A stretch of DNA of 64,000 nt. It comes from Apostichopus japonicus. Its lineage: Eukaryota; Echinodermata; Holothuroidea; Aspidochirotida; Stichopodidae. The first letter of the stretch is position 1, and the number at the start of each line of letters is the position of its first letter. Of this stretch, positions 1-12,463 are shown one piece after another. The notes beneath the pieces were generated by a model. The model searched no databases, was not told the origin of the DNA, and saw only the letters and a list, made by a program, of their open reading frames with translations. The stretch spans positions 23,607,917 to 23,671,916 of the forward strand of contig NC_092571.1 in NCBI RefSeq assembly GCF_037975245.1. Direction: 5' to 3'. A program made the translations under genes and the position numbers.

Positions 1-438
1 AGTTATACATCTAAATCCTTTGGTGCAATGAAGGAGAGGGGGGGGGGGGGTATTTTAACACACCTGGACATCCCACAACCTCCTAACTGTACACCTACTA
101 CACAGAAAGTCAATAATTCACGACTCTTTAAGACGACAGTTTCTTTTCTAAAATATTGATTTTCATCATAACCTGTGAAAACAATTATCGATCAAGGAGC
201 CCACGATTTATACAGGGTCCCGTGCATTTGTGTTCTACAATGAACCTTCCGTTATGTTATGTTGGCATTTAACTGCAAGCGTATGTTGGATTCAAGTTGT
301 TCACTGGATGTCATGACGAACTAGATCGTTGAACTGTCCAGTACATGAAAGGAACATTTCTCATAAAAACCAAAAAAAGAAGTAAAAGATCTCTTGGATC
401 GATCACAAAGGTACTGTCTTTAATATCAACTGGCAACT
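1..438. other. Upstream region of the secreted PAN/EGF/EAR/WSC gene
   Basis: No coding sequence is recognised. A poly-G run lies near position 40-50. This is presumably the promoter and 5' UTR of the gene starting at 439, but no convincing TATA box or initiator could be fixed by eye. Confidence 0.4.
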
Positions 439-3400
439 ATGGGGTTAAAGTTAGCTTTGTTTGTGCTATTATCGTTGTGCTACTCCTTAGTCTCATCGAA
501 AGTACTCTGTGAACTAGATAAGAGCGACCTTTCGAGAGCACAATTCTATGGACAGTTGAATACATCTATGCAATACCCCGTATTGGAGTATCAGAATATT
601 ACGATTTACGATTGCGCGCGTTCTTGTCGGCAGGAAGTGACGTGTTTGTCGTACAGTTATTCTTCATATTCGGAGGAGTGCCAGTTATTTGAGTTCGACA
701 GCGAGACAACTCCGGAATATTTGACGGAGAGGGGAGGATATACTTATTACGATATGGTCAACAGATGGACAAACCACCGTGTAAGTATACAAAACAACAC
801 AAGTATAACATGGAACGTTTCTTTTGCGTTTAAGGTCCGGGGATCCCCCTCCAATAGACACCGCTCGAGGGGGGGGGGGGCTTACATTCAGCTGGGGAAG
901 ATATTAGATCACTGCTGCATGTGTAGCGTCCTTTTCAACCACACACAACAAAAATCGAAAGTATCTAGTAGCAGAAATGTTAGATTTGGGGCAAATTATA
1001 GACCTCATAGAACTTGTGGTCTAAGTAAGCCTTAGAATACACCATTTGAATTATAAATGCTTAATTGTTCTCTGGGAAAGGAACTACAGATCCTTCCCTC
1101 CCCCCCCCCCCCCAATTTTACATGGCAAGGAAAAATCCTTCATTCGATTCTGGTGCTTCCATAATTGTGCAACCACCACATAAGTCAGTCGGTTGATTTC
1201 AGAATTACGCCAATAGTTATCATTTCAAAATACCTTTCACATTAGATTTATCTAAACTACTTTTTATATCGGGATTGGACCACTTAAAGAAAACTGCAAG
1301 CTTATTTAACAGTTTGCGATGTAAAATAATGAATTGTTTTAATAATATTTAAATGCCTTGAAATAGCAGACCTAATGTGTGTGAATCTGATGAAAAAATG
1401 AACTATTTATTTCACACAACCAGCTGTATAGCGTGTATTGTTTATGGCTCACGGTATGCATGCTATACGATTTGTTAACACAGTTAGATGCCGAAAGATA
1501 AATATTTCGAAACAGTTTAATATTTTGCCAAATGAAGGCAAACTCTCATCACATTGCATATTCAAACAAATGTCAAACTTTTTTTTCTGATTTATACCAA
1601 ATTTCAGCTTTACTATTTTTTTTAACGTTGATACGCATGCATGGTAACAGATGTACTTTTTGTCTGTCTATATACTGCAGGATTACACTAGGGCTTGTAA
1701 GTCCAACAAAAAATGCTTAAACGGCGGCTCATGCCTCAATGATTGCTCAGCTAGCGGATTCTACTGCGTGTGTGCCGAGGGCTACAGGGGAGAATTTTGT
1801 GAAAGTGGTAGGTATATATAGTGTAGGCCTATATTGATTTCACGTTAGGATAACACGTCTTTTCATACGCAGCTCTAATTTAGTATCAAAATTTCACTAC
1901 ACTTTGTCCGTTTGCTTGCCCGATATGTGTCATTTGTGGAATGTTGGAATGATTGGCAAAACAATATGAATCATGGCATCAGAAACTAACAAAATTTAGG
2001 TTCCCTCCGCACCCCACCCCCACCCACCCCACCCCCACCCCACCCCCTAGAAACAAATTCTTCTCTTCTTCTCCATGCATGTGATGCGATCTGCTTGGGA
2101 TGTGACGTCACAGCTCAACTGCCCATGTGATCGTTTACAAGATTTAAAGGCATTGAAGGCTTGCCCCAAACCACGTGTCGCCCTTTGAAAAAAAGTTAAC
2201 TTTCCGTTGCTTGCAAGTGAAGTTTTCTACTTGTTGCTACAAAATGCAGACAGCACTGAAACGTGATACCTTGTCATCTTTATCTGGACCTGAGATGTCC
2301 AGCGCTGCTATGTACACTGTGTTGTGGGTATTGACCGCAGCTGTATGTATTGACTGTACACTAGTGTCTGGTTACCGACGGTAGCAAGCTGTGTATGTAT
2401 TTTTTTTGGGATCGATGGTGGTGTCTAACACTTCTGTTACACCTCATTCGAAACTAGGTCAGATTACCGGTATCAGACGTTTCTTTGTGCGCGAGTCTTC
2501 ACTCCCTTTAAATACGACTTCGCTGCATTGTTGTAGAAAAGTTGAATAAGGAATTGTTAACACGTTTCAGACACATTTGTTTTCTTCTTCTTCTTTTTTA
2601 CCCATTTTCTTAGCATACGAACACGACGTCATATGGGTTGATTCATTCTTGGTGCCATCCTCACGTGGTACAACTGCGTTCACTTTTAACAACAGGCTTT
2701 ACATCGCCGTGGGTGGATTGTGAGTATATGGACCATGAAAAACGGTGTCCAAAAGTGTGTTTGAATTGTGTATAATGAGCCGACAGATAAGATGAAACAA
2801 CGGTACTGAACGGTTGTTTCTTAGATATTTTTGTGCTACAAAATCTCTAAGAGATGCCATCTCTATATGTTCTCTATATGTTCACGCCGCACTGAGTGTG
2901 GCGTGAACATATAGTCTGGGATCGTCATAGCTGGCAGAATGCTTGTTAAAACAGTACAGTATGTAGTGTTACATGACGTACAAGTCGAAAATAGCCATTC
3001 ACGGTATAGTATAACTTTTATACGAGTTGAACCTATATCTAATGCCGATGAATAGTAAAAAGCTAAGATTAATATTTGTGGTCCCTTTAAAATTGAAAAA
3101 TATTCCCAAATATGTTACATTGTTTGATAAGAGCATGTGTAAACAATTCAAGTTGGGTTCTTCACCCCCCCCCCTCCCCTTATTTTCAGTTTCGGTGTAA
3201 GAGGACAAGGGTTGAGGGTGGATCAAGTTGTTTGGTTTTATTTTCACAGTCTCTATCTTTGGTGACTTTCCTTAAAACGGCTAGTATACCTTGCTTCTTC
3301 GGTTTGTTCTTAGAAAATATTTTTCGTTTCGCCTACAGGGGGTAGTCTACAGCTGCTAGAATGCGTTTAAACGCACTATATGTATTGTCACATGACGCAA

Positions 3401-6400
3401 CTCCCCCCCCCCCCAAAAAAAAAATAATAATAATAATAATAATAAATACAATTGCGTGGCAGATCTCATTCCAAAATTTGGTTATATGACCACTATGAGG
3501 TCATCCCTCTTACTCACTAAGTTTGGAGAACATTAGCCTTGCATTTTAAATTGACCGCTTGACCTTTGGCATTTTGTGTTAAAACCGATCTAAACATTCA
3601 TAAAGTTGATTCAAACAGTCATTGTATATACTTACTTATGGCTACGAAACTTTCAGGTCTTTTCTCGTTGGCATGTACATAATAGCCATTAGAAAAGTTT
3701 CATTTTTTTCACACAGTTACGATTCAAATCCATCCAGCGTCGAAGCCCCAACTTCTATCTACAGATACAACGAAGACGAAGATAAGTTTGAACTTTTCCA
3801 AGAGCTGACAAATACAGAAATAACACTTAAACTATCTAACTTTGTCCTTTCTGGGAAGCAGTATCTATTTGTATCAACTTACCAGGTGTTCGGTGGATCT
3901 AAGATCACAAACTCATCCCTGTTTGTGTATCAAAATGCAACAGGTTGGTAAACATGCTATTTTTTAAATAAATTCTATTTGCAGTTACTATATAGGCGTA
4001 GGTACATGTATAGGAGGGGTAGAAGGGCCGTTGCAACATGCCTTCCAACGTGGGGGACAGGAGCAAAGTACGTTTAAAACTAGGTACGGATGGACCTTTT
4101 GTATATTAGCAATAGAAATACCCTACAATAAAGTGTTCAGTTTTAGTTTCCAATACTTCATGATGCGTCTAATCTTCGGTTTGTTTTCGACAACAAAAAA
4201 ATTAAACTTCTGACAGGAATAGTCAAATCTCGATGCAACAATAAAATTCGTGCATGCAGCATAGTAAAAGTAGAAATTTGGCCACCGTAGCATTTACACA
4301 CCTGCACCCCCCCCCCCCCTTCACCTTTTGATAGTTCCCCGCAGCATTGCAAAAAAAAGGAAGCTCTAACACGCAAGTATAGGTGGCGGCATTTATGGAT
4401 ATCTTGTAAAGTGAGAGGGCAGTGGGTGGCTAGTTTCGACAGAACACCAAAATTTGTCTCAAAATAGTATTGCGTCACTCGGTGAAATCATCAATGAAAG
4501 CCAGCAATACACGCGCGCGAAGCGTGCTTAACATTTTTCTACCGTATCATAAATATTCTTATGATCACGTTTTTTTTTCTTTTATTTGATAAAATATTAC
4601 GTGACTTGTTTTAATGTTTTTTTTTAGATTCGTTTGAGATACACCAGACCTTTGCGACATATGGTATATGGGGTGCGTATACCAAAAGAACAACGGCCGG
4701 AGACTTTTTTATGTTTCTTGCTTATCACTATGGCGACAATTATGACGAAACCTCTGAGGTAAGGTCACATTGAATTTACAAATGATTATGTTTACTTTGA
4801 TGTAATACGTGATTGTATAGACAAAAACCTCTGAATACATTTTCACGTAGGAGACGCGGGGGGGGGGGGGGTCGAGGCCAATCTACATACTGCAAACTTG
4901 ACAGCTTAGTTGTGTACAGTAATGACGGGAACATTACCACATTACCGCAGCGTTGCTCCCTAGACAATAATAACAACGTAAAAGTTGTTCGTATTCATTA
5001 TTATGAAGTTAGTTTAAAAGTACTGTTCAATTTAGGTATTTTGTATTTCTTAATAAATTACTGTGTCTCCATTTCTGCCTATATACACAACTAAAGACAA
5101 AATCTGTCATTTTGTATGTATGTATGTGTGTTTGTATGTAAGTATTTATTTTAGATCCTCCTACAAGCAGGAACTCGCGAAGGAGCCTCATTGGCTTATC
5201 AAAGCCGCAAGCTGACCGAAGTCAGTCTCTTACATTCATATTTAACGTCCATGATTATGAATTGTTAATTGTCGACAGCTCTGTTACTGGACGACATGCA
5301 TACATTAATCTGGGAGTGACTCGAACCGGGGACCTTATGATTGAAAGGCACCGGCGTTAACCACTGAGCTAACACGTTGTCTCCTTCTTTGGCAGATCTT
5401 CAAATGGTGTCCACGTTTCGAGAAGTTCTTCAAAGTCCAGGGTATTTCAACATACGGTGCTTGCTCATCGTCCATGTTTGAAATGAATGGAGAGGTTTAC
5501 CTGGCTGTGCCATTTTACCGGAGTACTAGTGCAAGTTTCAACGTTTACAGCCAAGTGTGGAAACAATCGACAACTTACGGTCAGTAATCGCGATGTATAA
5601 ATATCAATATTCTTCGATTTTCCGGTTTTGATTGATACCCGGTGTTATTTATGATTATATGGTACAGGATTTCAAAGACGGAGACGGAGACGGAGAGGGG
5701 GAGGGGGAGGTGAGGGGAGGTGAGGGGGGATGGGGAGGGGAGGAGGATTCTATATTTTCCCGACTGACTTATGCAAGGCATGAATATTTATGGCAGAAAA
5801 AGAGGTGGATGGAGGATTTCAGAAAGGAGGGGGCGTGGCCTTGGGTTGTTGAAGCCGACTCCCATGTATAGGTGTTTTGATGAGCAAGTTAATGAATTGC
5901 TGTTGTGTGTATGTGGGCGCGCGTGTGTGTGAAAGACGAGGGGTATATAGGCCTATACATCGGTGTAGGAATGGTCTAATTCCTACCCGACTGAAAGTAG
6001 AAAAAAACCGACAGAACCATATCACCCGACTGACGAATTTACTCTTCTTTCAGATAGTTACATGGGTTGCTACAAAGATGACTCAACACGTGCGCTGTCG
6101 GGACCCAGCTACAGTGATTCTTCTGGGATGACTATTCAGACATGTGTTGATTATTGTAGGGAGTTAGACTACCCCTTCGCCGGGTTGCAATCCGCGTCAC
6201 AATGCTTCTGTGGGGATGACAACTATTCTGTGTATGATCTGACATCCGATTCAGAATGTACCAGTCAATGCACAGGAAACAGTGGCCAATATTGTGGAGG
6301 GTCCTGGAGAAATTCAGTTTACTCAGTGTGTAAGTATATGTACTTCACGTCTTGCAATGGTATATTATCTCAATGTGTGTTTGCCCAATGTTAACTTCGA

Positions 6401-9400
6401 CTTTTCCAGCTTTTTGTCCCTAAAAGCTCAGTGAGAATAATACCGTTCTATGCAATTTTCATATTAATAATCATTATTTGTATTGAGTTATCTGTCGTTA
6501 AACGTTTTGAGCTGAAACAAATTCGCCAGATTTTTTAACGAGTCCGTAGATTCTACAAAATTAATTCAAAAATTTGCAAGCCCCGCCCAACAGATCATGC
6601 GCCAATCAAATCTGTCTGTTTTGTTTACGATCGTTAGGCCTGTGTGCTAGCCTGTGTTAGGTCCATTCTCTTGAATAGTACCTATCTTTCTCCCGGACTG
6701 TCCCGGTCCTACGATGTAGCTTGCGCCGGAAATTGTGTCATTTCCTTCCATTGCAAGGAATAAACAGGTGTTTTCAGACGTTTCCTCCTTGAAATTGGGT
6801 CCAAAAAAGTGGACGATACGAGTATATATAGGTTACATTTGTGTAATGAACATATGCTGATATGGGCGGTCGCAGTGATTTTACGATCAATCGTTCGCAC
6901 CATAAGGGCAACAGAAAATAAATTTCTTTCTTTCGATTGCGACAGCTTTTCTCCATTAAACCCACCTGGTCAGAGTGCAGAGAGAATAAGAAACACTGAA
7001 TCTGCTTCGGAAGTTTGTTTTTTCAAAATTCATCAACAAACACACATTGAGACTTTAACACTTTATCTTTCATGCATGGTGTGTTCCGATATAAACCAGG
7101 CCCACAAATGTGGCACTATTCAAAGGTGTAATATTATCTCTACCTTGGCCCTCTGATAATTGGCAAAGATCACGGGGCCCTCATTATATGTCTACCCATT
7201 TTCTCGTTCTACACATAGTCCTTAAAGGCATTGAAGACTCGCCCCAAAACAGCGTGCCGCCATCTTTAAAAACTTAACTTTCCGTTGCTTGCGAGTGAAG
7301 TTTTTCTCTTGTCGCTAAATGCAGACAGTAATGAAACGTGATACCTTGTTATCTTTAGCTGGACCTGAGATGTCCATCGCTGTATTGATTGTACACTGTG
7401 CTGTGGGTATTGACCGCAGCTGTATGTACTGACTGTACACTAGTGTCTAATTACCCAGGGTAATAAGCTGTGAGTGTATTTTCTGGGATCGACGGTGGTG
7501 TCTATAACAGTTCTGTTACATCTCATTCGAAACTAGGTCAGATTACCAGCATTAGACGTTTCTTTTTTTGCACCAGTCTTCACAACCTTTAATTCAAATG
7601 TAATTGGTTACGTTAATGATGCTGAATTGTAATATCATGCATTGGCATACATTGTATGGGATGACTGTAATGTATTTAAAGTGATGTGTATACAAGATTA
7701 TGCCTATATGATGAAACGTTAATGACCGGTAGCCTATATATGATTACATGACGAAATCTGGATGAAATGACGAAACCATTGTTAGTGTACAATTCTGTCA
7801 GAATATGAGAACAAATTTGCAAGTCCTTTTCGTTACTTTACTTTGATGAGAGTGAAAATTCACAACCTGATGAACCCATGCATAGTCTAAGCCGTAGCTT
7901 TCATGCATTCCGAGGATCGATGCCGAGGTCTGAGGTCGTTGCTGAGTCATTATAGAAGGCCCTGGGTCGTGGTCCGAAAAGTTTACGGACTGCTGCCCTA
8001 AGTAATGTGTCCAGGTTGTAAAGAACGCACGCACTATCATTGACTTTTACAAGAATAGATATCAGCAGTATGCATGACTAACGTGAGCTCGGTTATTATC
8101 ACTTTATAGCACCATCCTGGAGTTTACTTCAAGACCTGCCCGACACCAATTTGGCTGGATCCACCGGCGCTGTCCATTTCAACCATTCCGGTGTAGACTA
8201 CTTGGTGATGGTGCAACACCACGACTCAATCACCTGCACCCACGATACGATCATTTTCGCTTGGAATTCAGATACGGAAGAGTTTGAGGTCCATCAAAGG
8301 CTCTCTGTTTCATACTGCCCAATCGATGCTGTAGTTTTCAAGGTAATGGAACTTTTCTATACATTATAGTCAATGTATGTTATAATGTATATAGCAAGAC
8401 ACTTGAAGGTCATATGTTGTGTGCCTTATGTCTTTCGTTCTTTCCTTCTTCATCAGAGGTTCTGTATTTAGCTTATCTCCACTGATCTCGATAGTTTAAA
8501 TCAAGGGCGTAGGAACCGGGGGGCTGGGGGCGCCAGCCCCCCCCCAGTGAAAAATATGGAGGGGCGGAAGTATCATTCCGCCCCCCCCCCCCCGCTTCGC
8601 AAGTCAGAAAACCCCTTTTTCATTTCCAAATGAGAAAAAAATCTCATTTGGAGCACCAAATTGCATCTAAGGCCAGGTGAAATGCAAAATTATATACAAA
8701 ATGGAGTGGGTTGGTTGAAGTGTGCTATATTGCACCAAATTGCATCTGAGGCCACCTGGAAATGCCAAAAAAATCCAAAGGGGAAGGGGTGTCCCCCTCC
8801 ACTCCCCTTAAGACCCCTCCCCCAGGCCGGCCATCAGTCTTCATCCCCCCCCCCCCACTCAAAAGTACCTTCCTATGCTACTGGTTTAAATGCAAAGACG
8901 TAAATGGTGATAGCTTTGGTGTTTCTGTTTTCTGATAGCATCGCAATGGTTGGGAAAGAATAGTCAAAAGTCTTATAACTTGATAGTATAACAAATTATA
9001 AAATCTAAGATTGCGGATAGGCGTAATACTAAAGTTATAAGTAACGATACCTAATGAGACGCTTTCAGAGCGTGAATGCACGTTTTGAGAGTTGATCAGA
9101 ATGGCCACTTATAGAGAGGAGGGAAGTCACTCTTTGATAAGAGTGGCTACATTTCAATTTTTAGTTCTGCAAAGAGTGAATGCTTTTACTCTTTTAAGAG
9201 TTAAAGTTGCTAGAATTCAATCTTAAGGGGAAGACTGAATCCACTCCACTAAAGAAAAGTGATTATTATAAACACTTATATGATTATGGTTAAGATATTA
9301 TGATCACTCCCTAAGAATGAATTTTTTCTTGGAATTGATAGAATATCACTAGGTCCCGCTACATACAATTATATTATCATTTCCATTACCGACTCTAATG

Positions 9401-10755
9401 TAGCAGTTATGTTAGATATTATAATTTGCTACGATCTTTAAACTTTAGACTTTTCAGAATCATTTTCAACCAGTGCGATGTTATACGAGAGAATATAGGC
9501 TAGCCGCTAGTAACATTTGAATATATTAGCAAAATCAACAACAGAAAAATGACATGACAACTGATGTTCAATACAAAGTGAACTATATATATGCAGCCCT
9601 TATAATTTTCAACGACTTTTATAAGCGAGTTGGAAAGAATCCTCATTCGGGACAGCCTTTGCCCTTTACTCAAGATCTATTTATGGCATTATATTTGACC
9701 ATATCTGGTTTTATTGAACCTTCATGGCCTTGCACATATAAACCCTGCAGATCATTATCACTAAGTTAATCCATATAAAGTCAGATTAATTTAATTATTA
9801 AAGTGTGTTTTATAGATGGAACATAAAAAGTTGTCACGTCTTATTGTCCAACTGGCTTTGTCCTCAGTCTCAAACGGGTATCTTACATTATGAATCTGAC
9901 CTCGTGAACTTGGTGATATCAATTATATTTATATTACACAATGTCCTATCAAATATTTTGGGACATGGGCGTTACCACTGGTTCACAATCGTGGCAATTC
10001 TTGTTCAAAATAAAAGGTATCCTTGTGTTGAGTATTTTCGAAGAAAAGTCACCTTAGAAATAGAATAGAAGCCTGCAGGGTCACGAAAACCAAATGACAT
10101 AGTTGATCCACTCCCCTATAGTCGCCTTATATTGAAAACTTGTACAGGGTTATAGTGCAAATCAAAAGGTTAGGCGTATAATCTCTGATCGTGATACTAA
10201 ACGTATAGGATTCCGTTTTTTATTCTTCCTTATACAGAGGACTATCTGTCTGTTCAGCTTCAATTTTAAATATTAATTAAAAAATGTCTTTAAAATTTAA
10301 ACCTCACTCAGTCTGCTTGTAATATGTTTTCTTAGTTTATTTCAATTGCAACATTTTAAAGCCGTTGGCACTAACGAATGTTTATCTATATGCATATTTC
10401 CCTCATATATTAATTATTACCATCGACATTGTGTGCATATTAATATAGCTTGTTTTTTTGGTGTTTTTTTTTTCTTGCTTTACCATTTTTACAGAGGGGT
10501 GGAAGAGTTATAATGGTGACCAGCAACCTACGACAAAATCCGAGCGTAACATCTACGGACGAATACCAAATTTCCAACACCTTTTACATCATGGAAGGTT
10601 CAAAGTTCGTTGCTTACAGGACCGTGGAAGGCATAGACAATTGGGATTGGCAGACCTACGAACGAAATAATGACCTTTACTTGGTACAGTCTTCTCGTCA
10701 CAACACTGAAGGAACGTATTCAAACACCACACTTAATATCTACAAATGGATCTGA
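439..10755 (+). CDS. Secreted PAN / EGF-like / EAR-repeat / WSC multidomain protein (9 exons, 628 aa)
   Basis: The exons read are 439-780, 1681-1807, 2614-2719, 3717-3943, 4628-4758, 5396-5579, 6054-6329, 8110-8342 and 10495-10755. Each intron is GT-AG and the frame stays open across every junction to TGA. Residues 1-20 are a hydrophobic signal peptide. About 22-108 is a Cys-rich PAN/apple-like domain. About 118-155 is an EGF-like domain with seven cysteines. About 158-372 holds EAR/EPTP-type repeats (IYRYNEDEDKFELFQEL; LFVYQNATDSFEIHQTF). About 373-464 is a WSC domain (start MGCYKDD, then CFCGDD and YCGG). About 465-628 returns to EAR-type repeats (FAWNSDTEEFEVHQRL). No membrane segment or GPI signal is visible, so secretion is inferred. 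EAR repeats are thought to form beta-propeller protein-binding surfaces and WSC domains are linked to carbohydrate binding, so an extracellular recognition or matrix role is plausible. The closest known relatives by domain are TSPEAR-like proteins. The exact function is unknown. Confidence 0.85.
2144..2511 (+). mobile_element. MITE family 1, copy 1 (TTAA-flanked, 368 bp)
   Basis: The element lies in intron 2 of the secreted-protein gene. It starts TTAAAGGCATTGAAGGCTTG and ends CTTCACTCCCTTTAA, so the ends are imperfect terminal inverted repeats inside TTAA sites. Three other copies are at 7222-7592, 52411-52775 and 59747-60114 (inverted). It codes for no transposase. A TTAA target suggests mobilisation by a piggyBac-type transposase, which is inference. 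Confidence 0.8.
2874..2914. repeat. Short inverted repeat (hairpin)
   Basis: The arm CTATATGTTCACGCC is followed after an 11-base middle by its exact reverse complement. It lies in intron 3 and could form a stable stem-loop. No function is apparent. Confidence 0.7.
5112..5386 (-). mobile_element. tRNA-derived SINE, copy 1, abutting a splice acceptor
   Basis: Read on the minus strand, the head contains a box A-like TAGCTCAGTGGTTAACGCC and a box B-like GGTTCGAGTC, the two internal pol III promoter elements of tRNA genes. A tRNA-unrelated body and an (ATGT/ATAC)n-type tail follow. The element ends only about 10 bases before exon 6 of the secreted-protein gene (5396). Related copies are at 24464-24705, 39558-39806 and 57718-57968. 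Confidence 0.85.
6363..7058 (+). mobile_element. MITE family 2, copy 1 (long form)
   Basis: It lies in intron 7 just after the WSC exon. It matches 13550-14074 along its length and ends CACACATTGAGACTTTAA, the inverted form of its start. The left TTAA is decayed. It contains about 170 bases (roughly 6645-6818) missing from the other copy, so that copy is an internal deletion derivative or this one gained sequence. No ORF is credible. Confidence 0.75.
7222..7592 (+). mobile_element. MITE family 1, copy 2 (TTAA-flanked, 371 bp)
   Basis: It starts TTAAAGGCATTGAAGACTCG and ends AGTCTTCACAACCTTTAA. It lies in intron 7 of the secreted-protein gene, about 160 bases beyond MITE family 2 copy 1. It aligns throughout with the copy at 2144-2511. 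Confidence 0.8.
8500..8885. mobile_element. GC-rich terminal-inverted-repeat element (decayed)
   Basis: It lies in intron 8. The left end reads GGGCGTAGGAACC and the right end resembles its inverted complement (CCTTCCTATGCTACTG). The interior has poly-C and poly-G runs and repeated phrases about a CACCAAATTGCATCT motif. The ends resemble those of the element at 17971-18414. No coding capacity is seen. Confidence 0.55.
8886..10494. other. Remainder of intron 8, no gene seen
   Basis: This is AT-rich intronic sequence before the last exon of the secreted-protein gene. Around 10070-10160 there is weak similarity to short phrases near 29940-30060 and 55510-55600, suggesting a further low-copy repeat that I cannot delimit. 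Confidence 0.4.
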
Positions 10756-11807
10756 AAATGAGGCGGCGATGAATAATTCATTAATTGTCTGGTGGTTTGA
10801 GGACAAACGCCCAAATGATAATTTATCGAGGGAGTTATATTGTAAATTAATTTGCATATGCATATGTAAATTACTAGCAAAATGATATTATCCTGGGCGC
10901 CCAATGATATGTGAATTCTCGTTCTGTTTACGGGTTAAGGAAAGGTTTATAGTTTTCTTGTCTTGTTTGATCTAGTTTTATATTTTTTATGATTCATGTG
11001 ATATGTATTTCCAGATTATCCTCCAAGTTCAGTTCAATTAAAATCACTTCGAGTTAAGTTATTTCTTAGTTTTAAGTAAAAGATCTTTCCATAATTTGAT
11101 TATTATATTGTCTTCGATTTAATGAAACGGACACCGATTGGTTGATACATAAACATTGTAAATTAGTAAACAATATATTAAATTTTGTTTAATTATTTCG
11201 ATTGTTTCAAGGGAGGCTTTCAGCTTGAGAGAGTCAATATCTTAAACGACGCTGCCAAAGACTAAATCAACACCGTATATTCCGTAAAGCTTCAGTTCGA
11301 TATAATAAATTACATCGACAATTCGTCCCTTTATATATCATTTTCAATATCCTCATCAATCTCATGCACCCTCCCGTCCAATCCCGCATTCACTTGAGCG
11401 ACGTCTCTGCATTTTGATGATGTTATGTAAACAGTACGAAGAAGATTGTCAAGCCGGTAACTCGTCAATGCAATGTCCTTTCTACGCTTCCGTACTCACG
11501 TGATGCCGCACCCAGTGTGTAATGATATGTAATTAAGTTTAGCGCCCTCAATTGCAACAATTATAATATCTTGCTGGTGCTCTGAATTATCTGTTACACA
11601 GTGTAGGCTAACGTCAACGTAGTTAGGGGCGTTATACGTTCTCCAAGCTCATGAAGTAGCAGTATACATACAATGTATATAAACAATGTAAAATAGTCTG
11701 AAATCTCATCACAAGTCTTGTAGTAAAGCCTGCAACAGTTAATTTGTTACTTCAAGATTCAAGATTAATTTTTCTACTTTCATGAAGAGAAGAAAAATGA
11801 GATCTCA

Positions 11808-11895
11808 TTTCAATTTCTAAGCTTGCTCTTTGTCTCATATTGTTATCTCTCGAGAGATAACAATATGAGACAAAGAGCAAGCTTAGAAATTGAAA
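11808..11895. repeat. Perfect 88-bp palindrome without spacer
   Basis: Two 44-base arms are exact reverse complements meeting at TCTCGAGA with no loop (axis between 11851 and 11852). Just outside, 11807 and 11896 do not pair. Such a cruciform-capable sequence is normally unstable. It may be a recent fold-back insertion or an assembly artefact. Confidence 0.9.
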
Positions 11896-12379
11896 CATAA
11901 CACATATGTGTGTATATCTATCTCTATATATCAATCAGACCTTTAGGCGACGTTTCATCTAATAATTAAAGCACTTACGGGCACATTTGACTTAGGGCGA
12001 CATACATGGGCCTATATTTTCGCCCTAAGTTCTGCCTTTAAATTTGGAACGATAGAGTTATACATTCTGCAAATATTGTAAGAAGGGAGCGGAAAAGGAT
12101 GGGATGAGAAATGTTTGTAAAAACGTAGATAACACAGGGTGCATTAAAGATATGCATTCTGATATAGAATGTTATTTGCGTACAGTAAATACAGTATGGT
12201 TATTCAGGATACATTGGGATATCGGCCATTTCTAAGTAAATGTGTACATTTTAGTACAAAATCACGGATTTAATACATATTACAGAAAGTAAGAATAAAT
12301 TAGCTCCTTTTAAGAAAAAAATCAAGAAAATGCAGATATATTGCCAATATTGCAGTGTACGATATCTTATATTACCGAT

Positions 12380-12463
12380 GAGTAGCCCGCCCTCTATTTT
12401 GAGTAGCCCGCCATCTATATTGAGTAGCCCGCCATCTATTTTGAGTAGCCCGCCCTCTACAGT
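12380..12463. repeat. Four-copy 21-bp tandem repeat
   Basis: Four consecutive 21-base units begin GAGTAGCCCGCC and then vary between CTCTATTTT and ATCTATATT. It is a minisatellite in intergenic DNA. Confidence 0.85.

Noticed and set aside
781-1035. Read-through of exon 1 of the secreted protein to codon 198
   Set aside because: The exon ends at a strong GTAAGT donor at 781. The sequence beyond it has poly-G and no domain, and skipping it gives an in-frame EGF-like exon.
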